Positions 44,797 to 54,110 of a stretch of 64,000 nt of DNA are shown here, one piece after another. Source of the DNA: Fidelibacterota bacterium (GTDB lineage Bacteria > Marinisomatota > Marinisomatia > Marinisomatales > S15-B10); contig PAYY01000013.1 of assembly GCA_002715465.1 (NCBI GenBank), positions 71,441 to 135,440 of the forward strand, given 5' to 3'. Position 1 is the first letter of the stretch, and each line of letters opens with the position of its first letter. The position numbers were made by a program, and so were the translations under genes. The notes below the pieces were generated by a model, which was not told where the DNA came from, did not search any database, and saw nothing but the letters and a program-made list of their open reading frames with translations.

Positions 44797-47739
44797 TTGA
44801 AAAAATATTATTTAATTTGGTTCCTATCTATTTTTAAGATCTCAGCTCAAATGAATTATAATCATTCTGAATTAGAATGGAAAACATTTGAAACAGAGAA
44901 TTTTATTTACCACTTTCACAATGGAACTGAGCGAACTGCGAAGGAAGGCGCCTTAGTTGCTGAATCAATTTATCATAATATCACTAAGCTTTATCAATTT
45001 AAACCACTTGAAAAAACTCAAATTATATTTATAGATACCGATGATTATTCAAATGGTGCTGCTTACTATTATGATAACAAGATTGAAATATGGGCATCTC
45101 CACTTGATAGTGAATTGAGAGGGAGCCATAGATGGTTACAGAATGTAATTACTCACGAGTTTACTCATATTGTATCAATGGGTTCCGCAATGAAGTATGG
45201 TAATCGAATACCTGGTGGATATTTTCAATTAATTCAATATGAACCAGAGAAACGGCAAGATGTACTTTATGGATACCCAAATATTCTAATTTCCTATCCA
45301 ATTGCTGGAGCTGCTGTTCCACCATGGTTTGCCGAGGGCATAGCTCAGTTTATGTATGAGGGAGCCACTTTTGATTTTTGGGATACTCATAGAGATATGA
45401 TTCTTAGAGATAGAACTTTAAAGGGTAAATCGATTAGTCTTAATGAAATGAATACTTTTGGAAAAGCTGGTATCGGCAATGAATCTATATATAACATGGG
45501 TTTTGCTTTCACTCGCTATCTAGTTTATAAATTTGGAGAAAATATATTACCAGATATTTCAAACAGTTTGTCTGGTAAGGTAAAGTCATCTATTGAACAT
45601 GTATTAGAGGATGTTACGGGTGTTCATTCAGACACTTTAATTATTAATTTTCAACAAAACTTAAATAAACGTTATGACTTGCTAACAAAATCGATTAAGT
45701 CTAATGAATTTAAAGGAAGGATTATTCGAGAAAATGGCACAGCAAATTTCCATCCACAATGGTCACCTGATGGAAAAAAATTTGCTTACCTTTCAAATGC
45801 TGGTAAGGATTTTTTAAGTCAAACTGATCTTCATATTTATACAATGGAGGGAGGTAATAATGATATAATTGCAGAAAATGTTTTTTCTTCACCTTCATGG
45901 TCTTGTTCAGGAGAAAAAATTTATTACACAAAAAAGTCCAAGGTAGATGATAAAGGATCCCGTTGGTTTGATTTATATACTTACTCTTTTTTAGATAAAA
46001 AAGAGGATCGTATAACAAAAGGTGCTCGTGCTTTTTCTCCAATTATGCTACCAGGAGATTCATTGTTAGCTTATTTAGCAACAAATGATGGAACTCAAAA
46101 CTTATTTTTACTTAATCTCAACTCCTTGGAATTTCACCAAATTACTAGTTTCGAAGATGGCCGTCAAATAATGAATCTTACTTTTGATCCAAAAGATAAT
46201 CTTATAATGTTTGACAATGTTGAAAATCATTTTAGAAATATTTCTGCAATTAGCCTTCAGGACACTTCCTTTGTTAACCTAATGGCTATATCAGAATGGG
46301 ATGAACGTGATATTACTTCAACAGCTAATGGTGGACTTATTTATTCTGTTGATAGATCAGGAGTTTATAATCTTTATTATGTAAATACTAGTGATGGAAA
46401 TCAAGGTTATATCACTAATGTTTTAGGTGGAGCATTTATGCCAAGTGTAAGTAAAGATGGAAAAATAATTTACTCACTATATGAAGATGGTGGCTATAAA
46501 ATTGCAATAATCGACTCCGCAAGAATTCTCGATGAAGAATCTATAGGTTATAGTCCTGACTATTTTACAAGATTCAAAGCTCTTCCAGAACCAATTGTAG
46601 GTAATAAATTAAAAGAATCAGATTTCAGCGTAAAAAAATATGAAGACTCTTTTTCTAAAACATTATTCTTCCCACGTATACAGATTGATTATGGAATCAT
46701 AAAGCCCGGTATATATTTATTAGCCAATGAGATGATAAATAGACTGAATCTTTTTGGGGGTGTGGCTGTAAATCGATTGTCGGACATTGATCTTTTTTTA
46801 CTTTTCGAATTACGCACTATGTATCCTACACTTTATGCTGATATTTTTTATATGACGAGACATATTAATCAGCAATCAACATTATGGGATGTTATAAATA
46901 TTGACACTGATGTTTCATATAGACTTTTTCAAATGGAAGGAGGTGCAAAGTTTCCGATTAAAGGTCGGCATACTTTTTCTATATTTAGTTCTTACCAGAA
47001 TTATCGCTCCAATGCATTGTGGTGGGTCCCTGGAGAGAATCTTTTTGGTAAATCAGGAATTGATTACTATTCTGGTTTTCATACAGGTATAAAATGGGAT
47101 ACTCATGCATTTCGTAATACAGTTGATTATAATATTATACCAAATAATGGATTCAAAATAAATTTAGATCTTAGACAAGAGTCAAACCTTTTTTATAGTC
47201 CAGAAAAATCACTTTTTGAAATTAAATATGACAATTTCAAATTTCTTCGATTAGAAGGAAAGGGTGAAACTCATTTTCAACTTCCTTTTACAGATAGATG
47301 GACGTTTTCTACTGAAGCATCTATTGGTTGGATGTCAGTTACTGAGGTTGATTCATTTTTCAATTTTTTTGCTGGTGGAATGCCTGGAATTAAAGGTTAT
47401 CCATTTTATTCTATTGAAGGTACCCGGATGATCACTTCAACTGGAAACTTAAAAATTCCTATAATGAGACAGAAAAATATACCACTTGGTCCCTTTATTC
47501 TTCAAAATATTGTTATTGGTGTTATTGGTCAAATTGGTGATGCCTGGACTGGGAAAGCACAAAATATTTCCTTAAAGAGATCAATTGGAGGTCAACTTAG
47601 GTTAGGTGGCTTTTCTTTCTACAATTATCCTACGGGAATTGGTGTGGAATTACATAGAGGTTTAGATAAATTCAAAGCATTAAATCATGAGTATGGTAAC
47701 GACTCAAGATTATACTTTACCCTATTATTTGGATTCTAA
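44797..47739 (+). CDS. Gluzincin peptidase / beta-propeller / Omp85-like barrel fusion protein
   Basis: A 980-residue protein. A signal peptide ends near SAQ (residue 18). Residues about 30-300 form a gluzincin peptidase domain with the zinc motif H120-E-F-T-H124 and a downstream glutamate E180 in WFAEGIAQF. Residues about 310-620 contain TolB/WD40-like propeller repeats (HPQWSPDGKKFAYLS). Residues about 650-980 are a predicted outer-membrane barrel, with a GMPGIKGYPFYSIEG segment recalling the Omp85 barrel motif. It may act as an anchored peptidase at the outer membrane; the substrate is unknown. The start is TTG at 44797. It is followed without any gap by the DUF5683-like gene and then bamD. 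Confidence 0.75.
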   Translation: MKKYYLIWFLSIFKISAQMNYNHSELEWKTFETENFIYHFHNGTERTAKEGALVAESIYHNITKLYQFKPLEKTQIIFIDTDDYSNGAAYYYDNKIEIWASPLDSELRGSHRWLQNVITHEFTHIVSMGSAMKYGNRIPGGYFQLIQYEPEKRQDVLYGYPNILISYPIAGAAVPPWFAEGIAQFMYEGATFDFWDTHRDMILRDRTLKGKSISLNEMNTFGKAGIGNESIYNMGFAFTRYLVYKFGENILPDISNSLSGKVKSSIEHVLEDVTGVHSDTLIINFQQNLNKRYDLLTKSIKSNEFKGRIIRENGTANFHPQWSPDGKKFAYLSNAGKDFLSQTDLHIYTMEGGNNDIIAENVFSSPSWSCSGEKIYYTKKSKVDDKGSRWFDLYTYSFLDKKEDRITKGARAFSPIMLPGDSLLAYLATNDGTQNLFLLNLNSLEFHQITSFEDGRQIMNLTFDPKDNLIMFDNVENHFRNISAISLQDTSFVNLMAISEWDERDITSTANGGLIYSVDRSGVYNLYYVNTSDGNQGYITNVLGGAFMPSVSKDGKIIYSLYEDGGYKIAIIDSARILDEESIGYSPDYFTRFKALPEPIVGNKLKESDFSVKKYEDSFSKTLFFPRIQIDYGIIKPGIYLLANEMINRLNLFGGVAVNRLSDIDLFLLFELRTMYPTLYADIFYMTRHINQQSTLWDVINIDTDVSYRLFQMEGGAKFPIKGRHTFSIFSSYQNYRSNALWWVPGENLFGKSGIDYYSGFHTGIKWDTHAFRNTVDYNIIPNNGFKINLDLRQESNLFYSPEKSLFEIKYDNFKFLRLEGKGETHFQLPFTDRWTFSTEASIGWMSVTEVDSFFNFFAGGMPGIKGYPFYSIEGTRMITSTGNLKIPIMRQKNIPLGPFILQNIVIGVIGQIGDAWTGKAQNISLKRSIGGQLRLGGFSFYNYPTGIGVELHRGLDKFKALNHEYGNDSRLYFTLLFGF

Positions 47740-48627
47740 ATGATTAATGTAAAATTTGTAATAAGTTTATTTTTATTAAGTATTTCTTTTTTGCAAGGGA
47801 ATACAGGTCTTCTACAATATAATTCTAAATTACATGGACCTTTCCCTTTTGTAATTAATCAATCACATATTGATTCAATATCGACATCTAAAGAAAGTTC
47901 TATTTACCCTGCAAGAGGACTTGCTTTATCTTTAGTTATTCCTGGAATGGGGCAATGGTATGCAGGAGCAAAAGCTAAAGCATTCTTTTTCTTTGGTCTT
48001 GAAGTTGCTGGATGGATGAGCTTTAGATCTTTTTCTAATAAAGGAGTAAAAATTGAAAGGGAATATGAAAAGTTTGCTGATGAAAATTGGGATTTGTATG
48101 AATGGTGGCTAAGAACACCTTGGCTGACATCATCTTATGGTGATGTCGTTTGCAAAGGTACTCATCATCTTAATCTTTTCCTGCCGGGGCAGACAACGAC
48201 AATTAGTTCTGATTCTCTTTGTGGAGAATGGATAGAAGGGGTTGAAGTAGTAAAAGACCATGAATTCTATGAAAATGTCGGAAAATATGATCAATTTGTA
48301 GCTGGCTGGTCCGATCTTTTTTTGATAGAAGGGGAAAATGGATGGTGGGAAAAGGAAAAGTCAGTTGGAGATAGTACAGAAATAATTGTTATGACAGACC
48401 TTAAACGTGATTACATTAATCAACGTGCCAAGGCCAATAATGCTTTTCGAATGGGAACTTTTACAGTTACAGCTTTAATGTTTAATCATCTAATTAGTGC
48501 TTTTGATGCATTTATTGAAACTCGTCGAAGAAAAATTTCTTCTGAATCACAAACTAATATAGGATTATTATTTTCTCCTTATGCTCGTTTGGGTATAGGA
48601 GGGTTTTCATTGAGTGTTCGATGGTAA
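47740..48627 (+). CDS. DUF5683-like membrane protein
   Basis: A 295-residue protein with an N-terminal signal or anchor (about 5-20) and a glycine-rich turn LSLVIPGMGQWYAGAKAKAFFFFG (near residue 63). This is the P-G-x-G-Q-x-Y-x-G signature of DUF5683-like proteins. A tryptophan- and acid-rich loop over about 115-215 follows, then a second hydrophobic segment TALMFNHLISAFDAFIETRRR. Function is unknown. The ATG directly abuts the stop of the peptidase gene, and its own end overlaps bamD, so it belongs to an envelope operon. Confidence 0.65.
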   Translation: MINVKFVISLFLLSISFLQGNTGLLQYNSKLHGPFPFVINQSHIDSISTSKESSIYPARGLALSLVIPGMGQWYAGAKAKAFFFFGLEVAGWMSFRSFSNKGVKIEREYEKFADENWDLYEWWLRTPWLTSSYGDVVCKGTHHLNLFLPGQTTTISSDSLCGEWIEGVEVVKDHEFYENVGKYDQFVAGWSDLFLIEGENGWWEKEKSVGDSTEIIVMTDLKRDYINQRAKANNAFRMGTFTVTALMFNHLISAFDAFIETRRRKISSESQTNIGLLFSPYARLGIGGFSLSVRW

Positions 48628-49385
48628 TTGTTAGAAACAAAAAATTTCTTATGATTGTTTTGATCCTTAGTATTTTGGGCTGTGCTAAGGATGATATTGA
48701 CCTGTCAAGAGATGATATTAATGAAAGATATAATAAAGGTCTAGAATTGTTGAAGAAAAGAAAGTATTATAGGTCTCAAGAACATTTTCAGTATGTATTA
48801 TTAAGAGGTCGACATACAGATATTGGTGATGATGCTCAATTTCATTTGGCTGAAGCTTATTATTTTAATGAGGAGTATGATATAGCTATAAGTGAGTTTG
48901 ATAAACTAATTCGTCAAATGTCTTTCAGCCCTCATGTTCGATTATCAAGATATCGGATCTGCCAGAGTTATGAAAAAAGTTCGCCTAAATTCTATTTCGA
49001 TCAAGATGCAACCCAAAGGGCCATTCAGAAATATCAAGAGTTTATTGAAGATTTTCCCGATTCGAAATATAGAAATGAAGCAACTAATACTATTCAAGAG
49101 TTAAGGAATAAATTATCGCAGAAAATGTTTGAGTCTGCTGTATTATATGTAAAAATGGAAGAGTATGATGCCGCAATCAGTTATTTAAAAGATTTATTAG
49201 AGCTTTATTTTGATACGGGTTATGCAGATCAAGCAAGATTAATGATGGTTGAAACATTCATTACAGCAAATAAGTTTAAAGAGGCTGAATCTTTTTTTGA
49301 GGAAAATTCTCTTCAATTCATTGATAGAGCAATAAAGGATGAAGCTTCATTGTTACTAGAAAAAAAAAGGACTAAAGAACTTTAA
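48621..49385 (+). CDS. bamD: Outer-membrane assembly lipoprotein BamD
   Basis: A 254-residue TPR lipoprotein with lipobox LSILGC (cysteine near residue 21). BamD-type repeats include YNKGLELLKKRKYYRSQEHFQYVL, DAQFHLAEAYYFNEEYDIAISEFDKLI and AIQKYQEFIEDFPDSKYRNEA. BamD is the essential partner of BamA in outer-membrane protein insertion. It overlaps the DUF5683-like gene by seven bases (ATGGTAA) and is followed by nadD. No bamA gene is in the window, although the upstream peptidase fusion has an Omp85-like barrel. Confidence 0.85.
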   Translation: MVIVRNKKFLMIVLILSILGCAKDDIDLSRDDINERYNKGLELLKKRKYYRSQEHFQYVLLRGRHTDIGDDAQFHLAEAYYFNEEYDIAISEFDKLIRQMSFSPHVRLSRYRICQSYEKSSPKFYFDQDATQRAIQKYQEFIEDFPDSKYRNEATNTIQELRNKLSQKMFESAVLYVKMEEYDAAISYLKDLLELYFDTGYADQARLMMVETFITANKFKEAESFFEENSLQFIDRAIKDEASLLLEKKRTKEL

Positions 49386-49390
49386 TAATT

Positions 49391-49972
49391 ATGAAGTTAT
49401 GCTTATTTGGTGGGACTTTTGACCCACCTCATTTGGGCCATTTAGTTATTGCTGAATTTGTTCGAGAATCGGAGGGTTTTGATATTATTCTTTTTGTTCC
49501 TGCTCCTAACCCTCCCCATAAAGAAAAAAACATCTCATCAATTAAGGATCGACAGGAAATGCTCCGTTTAGCACTTGTAGATAACGAAAATTTTCATATA
49601 TCGGATTTTGAAATAAAACGAGGTGGAACATCTTATACTATTGAAACAATTCTTGAAGCTAAACAAAAATTTAATTTAAGTTCAAAAGACATCTATTTTC
49701 TAATTGGAAGTGATTCATTGTTAACTTTCCACGAATGGAAAAATTATAAAAGTATTCTTAAAGAATGTAAAGTTATAGTTGCTATGCGTCCTGGTTTTCT
49801 TGTAAGTAGGATTGAAGAAAATATTTTATCCCAAATTCGATTTTCAATAATTCCTCAAATAGAAATATCTTCTTCTCAGATTAGGAACAAAATAAAAAAA
49901 GGATCCAGTGTTCGCTACATGCTATCTAGTCAAGTGATAGATTATATTAAGAAATCAGCCCTTTATATTTGA
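49391..49972 (+). CDS. nadD: Nicotinate-nucleotide adenylyltransferase
   Basis: NadD adenylates nicotinate mononucleotide in NAD synthesis. The 193 residues contain the HxGH loop GGTFDPPHLGHL, the GSDSLLTFHEWKNY segment and the C-terminal ISSSQIRNKIKKG (ISSTxIR motif). It lies in the envelope operon between bamD and the Ca2+/Na+ antiporter, with its stop overlapping the next start by one base (TGATG). Confidence 0.95.
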   Translation: MKLCLFGGTFDPPHLGHLVIAEFVRESEGFDIILFVPAPNPPHKEKNISSIKDRQEMLRLALVDNENFHISDFEIKRGGTSYTIETILEAKQKFNLSSKDIYFLIGSDSLLTFHEWKNYKSILKECKVIVAMRPGFLVSRIEENILSQIRFSIIPQIEISSSQIRNKIKKGSSVRYMLSSQVIDYIKKSALYI

Positions 49973-50898
49973 TGACAAGTTTTAGTATTACTATTTATCT
50001 TCTAACAGGTACAACCCTTCTATATTTTGGCGGAGAGTTTTTGGTAAAAGGTGCAAAAAATATAGCTCGCATTTTCGGGGTTTCACCAATAGTAGTTGGT
50101 TTAACTATTGTTGCATTTGGTACTTCTTTACCTGAACTTGTTGTAAGTCTTGTTGCAGCTATTTCAGGAAAAGAAGCTATTGCAATAGGTAATGTTATTG
50201 GTTCGAATATTGCGAATGTTGGTCTTATTGTCGGCTTAACTTGTTCATTGTTCTATGTTGCTATAGAAGGTAAAGATTTTTTAAGAGACTTAAACATTAT
50301 GATTGGAGTTTCTATTGCATTTTTATTTATACTTTTTGATGGTCAAGTTTCAAGAACAGAAGGTTTTATCTTATTTTTAGGAATAGTTACTTACACATTT
50401 TACACATTTTTTTCTAACAAAAAGACTACAGAAGAAATTGAAGAGTCTGGATCTACTTTTCAAAATATAGGTCTATTAATTATTGGTATGCTAGGTCTCT
50501 ATTTTGGTTCAAATCTTTTTGTTGAAGGAGCTATTAATCTTGCTAAAATTTTAGGTATTACAGATATAATAATAGGTATGACAATTGTTGCGTATGGTAC
50601 ATCATTGCCTGAATTGGCTACATCTATTGTAGCAGCCTTAAAAAAAGAAGGAGATATCTCAATTGGTAACATAATAGGTTCCAATCTATTTAATATGATG
50701 GGAGTGGTTGGGCCTGTGGCAATAATTTCTCCATTAAAAGCTGAATCAAGTATCTTTTTATTTGAGTTACCTATTATGCTTGCTTTTTCTTTAGCACTTT
50801 ATCCAATAATTTTAAAATCAAATATAATTTCTCGTAAATATGCTTCCATATTGCTCCTAGGCTATATTAGTTTTATTGCTTCACTTTTTATTTTATGA
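49972..50898 (+). CDS. Calcium/sodium antiporter (CaCA family, YrbG-like)
   Basis: A 308-residue exchanger with two repeats of the CaCA alpha motif: VAFGTSLPELVVSLVAA (near residue 45) and VAYGTSLPELATSIVAA (near residue 203). Each is followed by G-N-V/I-I-G-S-N segments. About ten membrane segments are predicted. It exports Ca2+ against Na+ or H+. TTG 49969 and ATG 49972 are both possible; the ATG is chosen. It ends in an ATGA overlap with ftsE, so it sits inside the nadD-ftsEX transcript. Confidence 0.9.
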   Translation: MTSFSITIYLLTGTTLLYFGGEFLVKGAKNIARIFGVSPIVVGLTIVAFGTSLPELVVSLVAAISGKEAIAIGNVIGSNIANVGLIVGLTCSLFYVAIEGKDFLRDLNIMIGVSIAFLFILFDGQVSRTEGFILFLGIVTYTFYTFFSNKKTTEEIEESGSTFQNIGLLIIGMLGLYFGSNLFVEGAINLAKILGITDIIIGMTIVAYGTSLPELATSIVAALKKEGDISIGNIIGSNLFNMMGVVGPVAIISPLKAESSIFLFELPIMLAFSLALYPIILKSNIISRKYASILLLGYISFIASLFIL

Positions 50899-51545
50899 TT
50901 TCATTCAAGGGAGTTTCAAGTAAGTTTGACAGTGGTGCCGGAATTGAGAATGCCACCTTTAATATAGATAGAGGTGAATTCCTATGTATTATTGGTCCCA
51001 CTGGAGCTGGAAAGACTACCCTACTAAAGCTTATTTATATGGATATTTTCCCAGATAAGGGAATTGTTAATATCGATAAATTCAGTTCTGATAAAATAAA
51101 ACGCCGAAATATTCCCATGCTAAGACGGAAGATTGGAATGGTTTTTCAAAAATTCGAACTATTAAATGACAGGACTGTTTTTGATAATGTAGCAATTCCA
51201 TTACATGTTCAGGGAATTGGAATTAAAGCTGTCAAAGAAGAAGTGGAAAATGTCCTGGATAATCTAGGTATTGCTGATAAACGAAATCATTTACCAACAG
51301 AGCTTTCTGGTGGCGAGCAGCAAATTGTTTCATTGGCTAGAGCATTAGTGAAGAATCCTCTTATAATTCTTGCTGATGAACCAACTGGAAATCTGGATCC
51401 CGCAGCTTCTCTTAGAGTAATTAAACTTTTAGAAGAAATAAATGATAATGGCACAGCAATACTAATGGCAACTCATAACTATTCAATGGTTAAAGACAGA
51501 GGCCATAGGTTTTTACAGATTGTTGAAGGAGAAGTAAGAGGTTGA
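50895..51545 (+). CDS. ftsE: Cell-division ABC ATPase FtsE
   Basis: A 216-residue ATPase with Walker A GPTGAGKTTL, Q-loop MVFQKFELLNDRTVFDNV, signature LSGGEQQ and Walker B LIILADEPTGNLDP. With FtsX it forms a non-transporting complex that activates periplasmic peptidoglycan hydrolases at the septum. It overlaps the Ca2+/Na+ antiporter gene by four bases and ftsX by four, which fixes the identity against similar LolD or MacB ATPases. Confidence 0.93.
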   Translation: MISFKGVSSKFDSGAGIENATFNIDRGEFLCIIGPTGAGKTTLLKLIYMDIFPDKGIVNIDKFSSDKIKRRNIPMLRRKIGMVFQKFELLNDRTVFDNVAIPLHVQGIGIKAVKEEVENVLDNLGIADKRNHLPTELSGGEQQIVSLARALVKNPLIILADEPTGNLDPAASLRVIKLLEEINDNGTAILMATHNYSMVKDRGHRFLQIVEGEVRG

Positions 51546-52408
51546 TTGATAGATTCCTATATCTAGTTTCAGAAGGTTTTAGAAGTCTATGGAGAACTAA
51601 AACAACAGCTCTTGCTACTATTTCAGCAATTGGTATAGCTGCTAGCTTTGTTGTTTTCACAGCCTTATTAGGTGAAAATCTTTCAAGTATAGTTAAGTTG
51701 GCTCGAAGTCAGTATGAATTTCAAATTTTTTTTAATGATGATATAGATAATAATCAAGCAATACAAATCAATAATAAAATCTCAAATTTAGAAGGAATCC
51801 AGTCTGTTAATCTAATAAGTAAAGAGGATGCAGCTGATATTTTCAAGCATGAATTTGGTGAAGACATTTTTGATTTACTAAATTATAATCCTTTACCAAC
51901 TGGTTGTGTTGTTAATCTTAAACAACCTACTGAGGGACGTCTTTATGTTGATCCAATTATTAATAAAATAAAGAAAATAAAAGGTGTTTCTGAGGTCCGA
52001 TATCAAGGTAGACTTATATCAGTAATTGAAAGATATTATGAAGGTTTCTTTGTTGCAATTACTGCCTTAGCAGCAGCTATCCTTTTTGGAACAGTAATTC
52101 TTATTTCTAATACAATACGTCTTAGTATTTATGCGAGGAGGGATTTAATCAGGATATTAAAACTTGTCGGAGCTACTGATAGATTCGTTCGTTTCCCTTT
52201 TATGATTGAAGGTTTGTTAGAAGGATTTTTTGGATCATTTTTTGCCGCTATAGTATCCTATGGTTTTGTTGAAGGGGGTAACTATTTCCTATCTCTATTC
52301 ACTCATTATCGCATAAGATGGGATTTTGATATTGTGATAATCTTAACAATCGTTATTATGATGTTTTCTTTTATTGGAAGTATCCGTGCTGTTAGAAAGT
52401 TTCTTTAA
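51542..52408 (+). CDS. ftsX: Cell-division protein FtsX
   Basis: A 288-residue protein with four membrane helices. The first is near residue 22 (TTALATISAIGIAASFVVF). A large periplasmic loop follows over about 45-165 (IQSVNLISKEDAADIFKHEFG; LPTGCVVNLKQP). Three C-terminal helices include RLSIYARRDLIRILKLVGATDRFVRFPF, the FtsX-type segment. The start is TTG at 51542 in a TTGA overlap with ftsE. Confidence 0.92.
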   Translation: MIDRFLYLVSEGFRSLWRTKTTALATISAIGIAASFVVFTALLGENLSSIVKLARSQYEFQIFFNDDIDNNQAIQINNKISNLEGIQSVNLISKEDAADIFKHEFGEDIFDLLNYNPLPTGCVVNLKQPTEGRLYVDPIINKIKKIKGVSEVRYQGRLISVIERYYEGFFVAITALAAAILFGTVILISNTIRLSIYARRDLIRILKLVGATDRFVRFPFMIEGLLEGFFGSFFAAIVSYGFVEGGNYFLSLFTHYRIRWDFDIVIILTIVIMMFSFIGSIRAVRKFL

Positions 52409-52474
52409 GTATAATTTTATTAGGATCAGAGTCTTGGTAAAGGTTTCTCAGAGCCTTAATTTATTAGCCTTATT

Positions 52475-53524
52475 ATGTTTAATCGAATGAAAGATTGTAA
52501 GAACCAAACATCTAACCGAGATCGTATTATTTTCAAAATTGTTGTAGAGGATTTTGTTAGGACAGCCCATCCTGTAGCTTCAAAACGTTTGAAAGATAAA
52601 TATAAAATTGATCTTAGTTCTTCTTCTATCCGAAATACACTTCATAGTCTTGAAGCAGTTGGTTTATTGAATCATATTCATACATCTTCTGGCAGAGTTC
52701 CAACAGATATTGGTTACCGATATTATGTTGATGAACTTTTAGAATTAGTTGAACCAACACAATCAATGAAAAAAGTTGCTATGGATGAATTACTTTCAGC
52801 TTCTTCAAATATTGATAGATTGCTCCAGATCACTGCAAATTCAGTAGCGCAAGTAAGTCACTTATTTGGCTTTGCCCTTCTTTCAGCGGAAATTAAAAGT
52901 GAATTAACTGACCTAAATCTTGTAAAACTTAGTTCAGGTCAGATTCTTATGGTAGTTGGTTTTAAATCTGATAAGGTTAGGACAATTGTTCTTAATCTTT
53001 CTATGGAGATTAAAGATTCTCTAATTGAAACAATAGGTTCAGTTCTTAGGGAAAGATTAGTAGGTCTTAATGTTTCAGAGATTATAGAAACTATAAGTGA
53101 TCGTTTAAAGGACCAAAGTTATTTCGATAATGAAATTATTCAGGTGATTATACAAAATGCTCAAGAGTATTTCACAACATCTGATGATGATCAAATATTT
53201 GTTTCTGGAAAAGACTATTTGTTCCAGCATCCAGAATTCAGTGATCCCTCAGAAATTCAAACAATGATTAGGGTCCTTGACAATTCAGAAACAATCAAAA
53301 TTTCTGCTAAATTGCCTTCGAAGTCAGGACAATCGGTTATTACAATTGGTGCTGAGAATTCCACAGAGTTTATGCAAGATTATTCTGTTGCTACAAGGTC
53401 GATTAATATTGGTGATGATTCTATAAGTTTTGGAGTAATAGGGCCAAAAAGGATGAACTATAGTGAAGTAGTAACAGTTTTGGATCTTTACGCGAATACT
53501 ATTGATGGATTAAATGATGACTAA
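52475..53524 (+). CDS. hrcA: Heat-inducible transcription repressor HrcA
   Basis: HrcA represses class I heat-shock genes by binding CIRCE. Here 349 residues carry an N-terminal winged helix (RDRIIFKIVVEDFVRTAHPVASKRL; SSSSIRNTLHSLEAVGLLNHIHTSSGRVPTDIGYRYY), a middle domain and a C-terminal domain ending VVTVLDLYANTIDGLN. An alternative ATG at 52487 would remove four residues. It overlaps grpE by 11 bases. No CIRCE inverted repeat was found in the 66 bases before it. Confidence 0.94.
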   Translation: MFNRMKDCKNQTSNRDRIIFKIVVEDFVRTAHPVASKRLKDKYKIDLSSSSIRNTLHSLEAVGLLNHIHTSSGRVPTDIGYRYYVDELLELVEPTQSMKKVAMDELLSASSNIDRLLQITANSVAQVSHLFGFALLSAEIKSELTDLNLVKLSSGQILMVVGFKSDKVRTIVLNLSMEIKDSLIETIGSVLRERLVGLNVSEIIETISDRLKDQSYFDNEIIQVIIQNAQEYFTTSDDDQIFVSGKDYLFQHPEFSDPSEIQTMIRVLDNSETIKISAKLPSKSGQSVITIGAENSTEFMQDYSVATRSINIGDDSISFGVIGPKRMNYSEVVTVLDLYANTIDGLNDD

Positions 53525-54107
53525 GAAAAAAACAAAAAAACAGAAAGCTGAAAAAGAAATAGTAGAAGATATAGCTTCTGATGAGATCCTTGATAAAAAA
53601 GATTCTGATAGTTCAGATAATAAAATTGTCGAGGATGAACAGAAAATTTCTGTTGATGAGGAATTAAATAATCTTCGTGATCGTCACCTTCGGTTAAGAG
53701 CTGAATTTGACAATTATAAAAAACGAAGTGAAAGAGAATTTTCAAGGTTACTTAAATACCAGGGTGAAGATGTCATAATTTCATTTTTGGGTATAGCTGA
53801 TGATGTCCAAAGAATGTTGGATTCAGCTGATACAGATGGATCCAAGAATGTAGAATCACTATTAGAAGGAGTAGCATTAATAAGGGATAAGCTTATCCGT
53901 AAATTAAATTCTCTGGAGGTTGAACCTTTTGATTCAGAAGGAATGAAGTTTGACCCGGAAATTCATGATGCGATGATGACTCAATTTTCTGAAAAGGATG
54001 AAGATGGAATCATAATTCAAGAATTCGAAAAAGGTTTCAAATACAAAGATAAAGTAATTAGACACGCTAAAGTTATTGTTAACTCAAAAGAAGCTACTAA
54101 GGAGTAA
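53514..54107 (+). CDS. grpE: Nucleotide exchange factor GrpE
   Basis: A 197-residue protein: a highly charged, lysine- and acid-rich N-terminal tail (about 1-55), a long coiled-coil helix (NLRDRHLRLRAEFDNYKKRSEREF), and the beta domain with DPEIHDAMMTQ and EFEKGFKYKDKVIRHAKVIVN. GrpE releases ADP from DnaK. ATG codons at 53514 and 53517 are both possible. It lies between hrcA (11-base overlap) and dnaJ (three bases). Confidence 0.95.
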   Translation: MMTKKKTKKQKAEKEIVEDIASDEILDKKDSDSSDNKIVEDEQKISVDEELNNLRDRHLRLRAEFDNYKKRSEREFSRLLKYQGEDVIISFLGIADDVQRMLDSADTDGSKNVESLLEGVALIRDKLIRKLNSLEVEPFDSEGMKFDPEIHDAMMTQFSEKDEDGIIIQEFEKGFKYKDKVIRHAKVIVNSKEATKE

Positions 54108-54110
54108 TTC

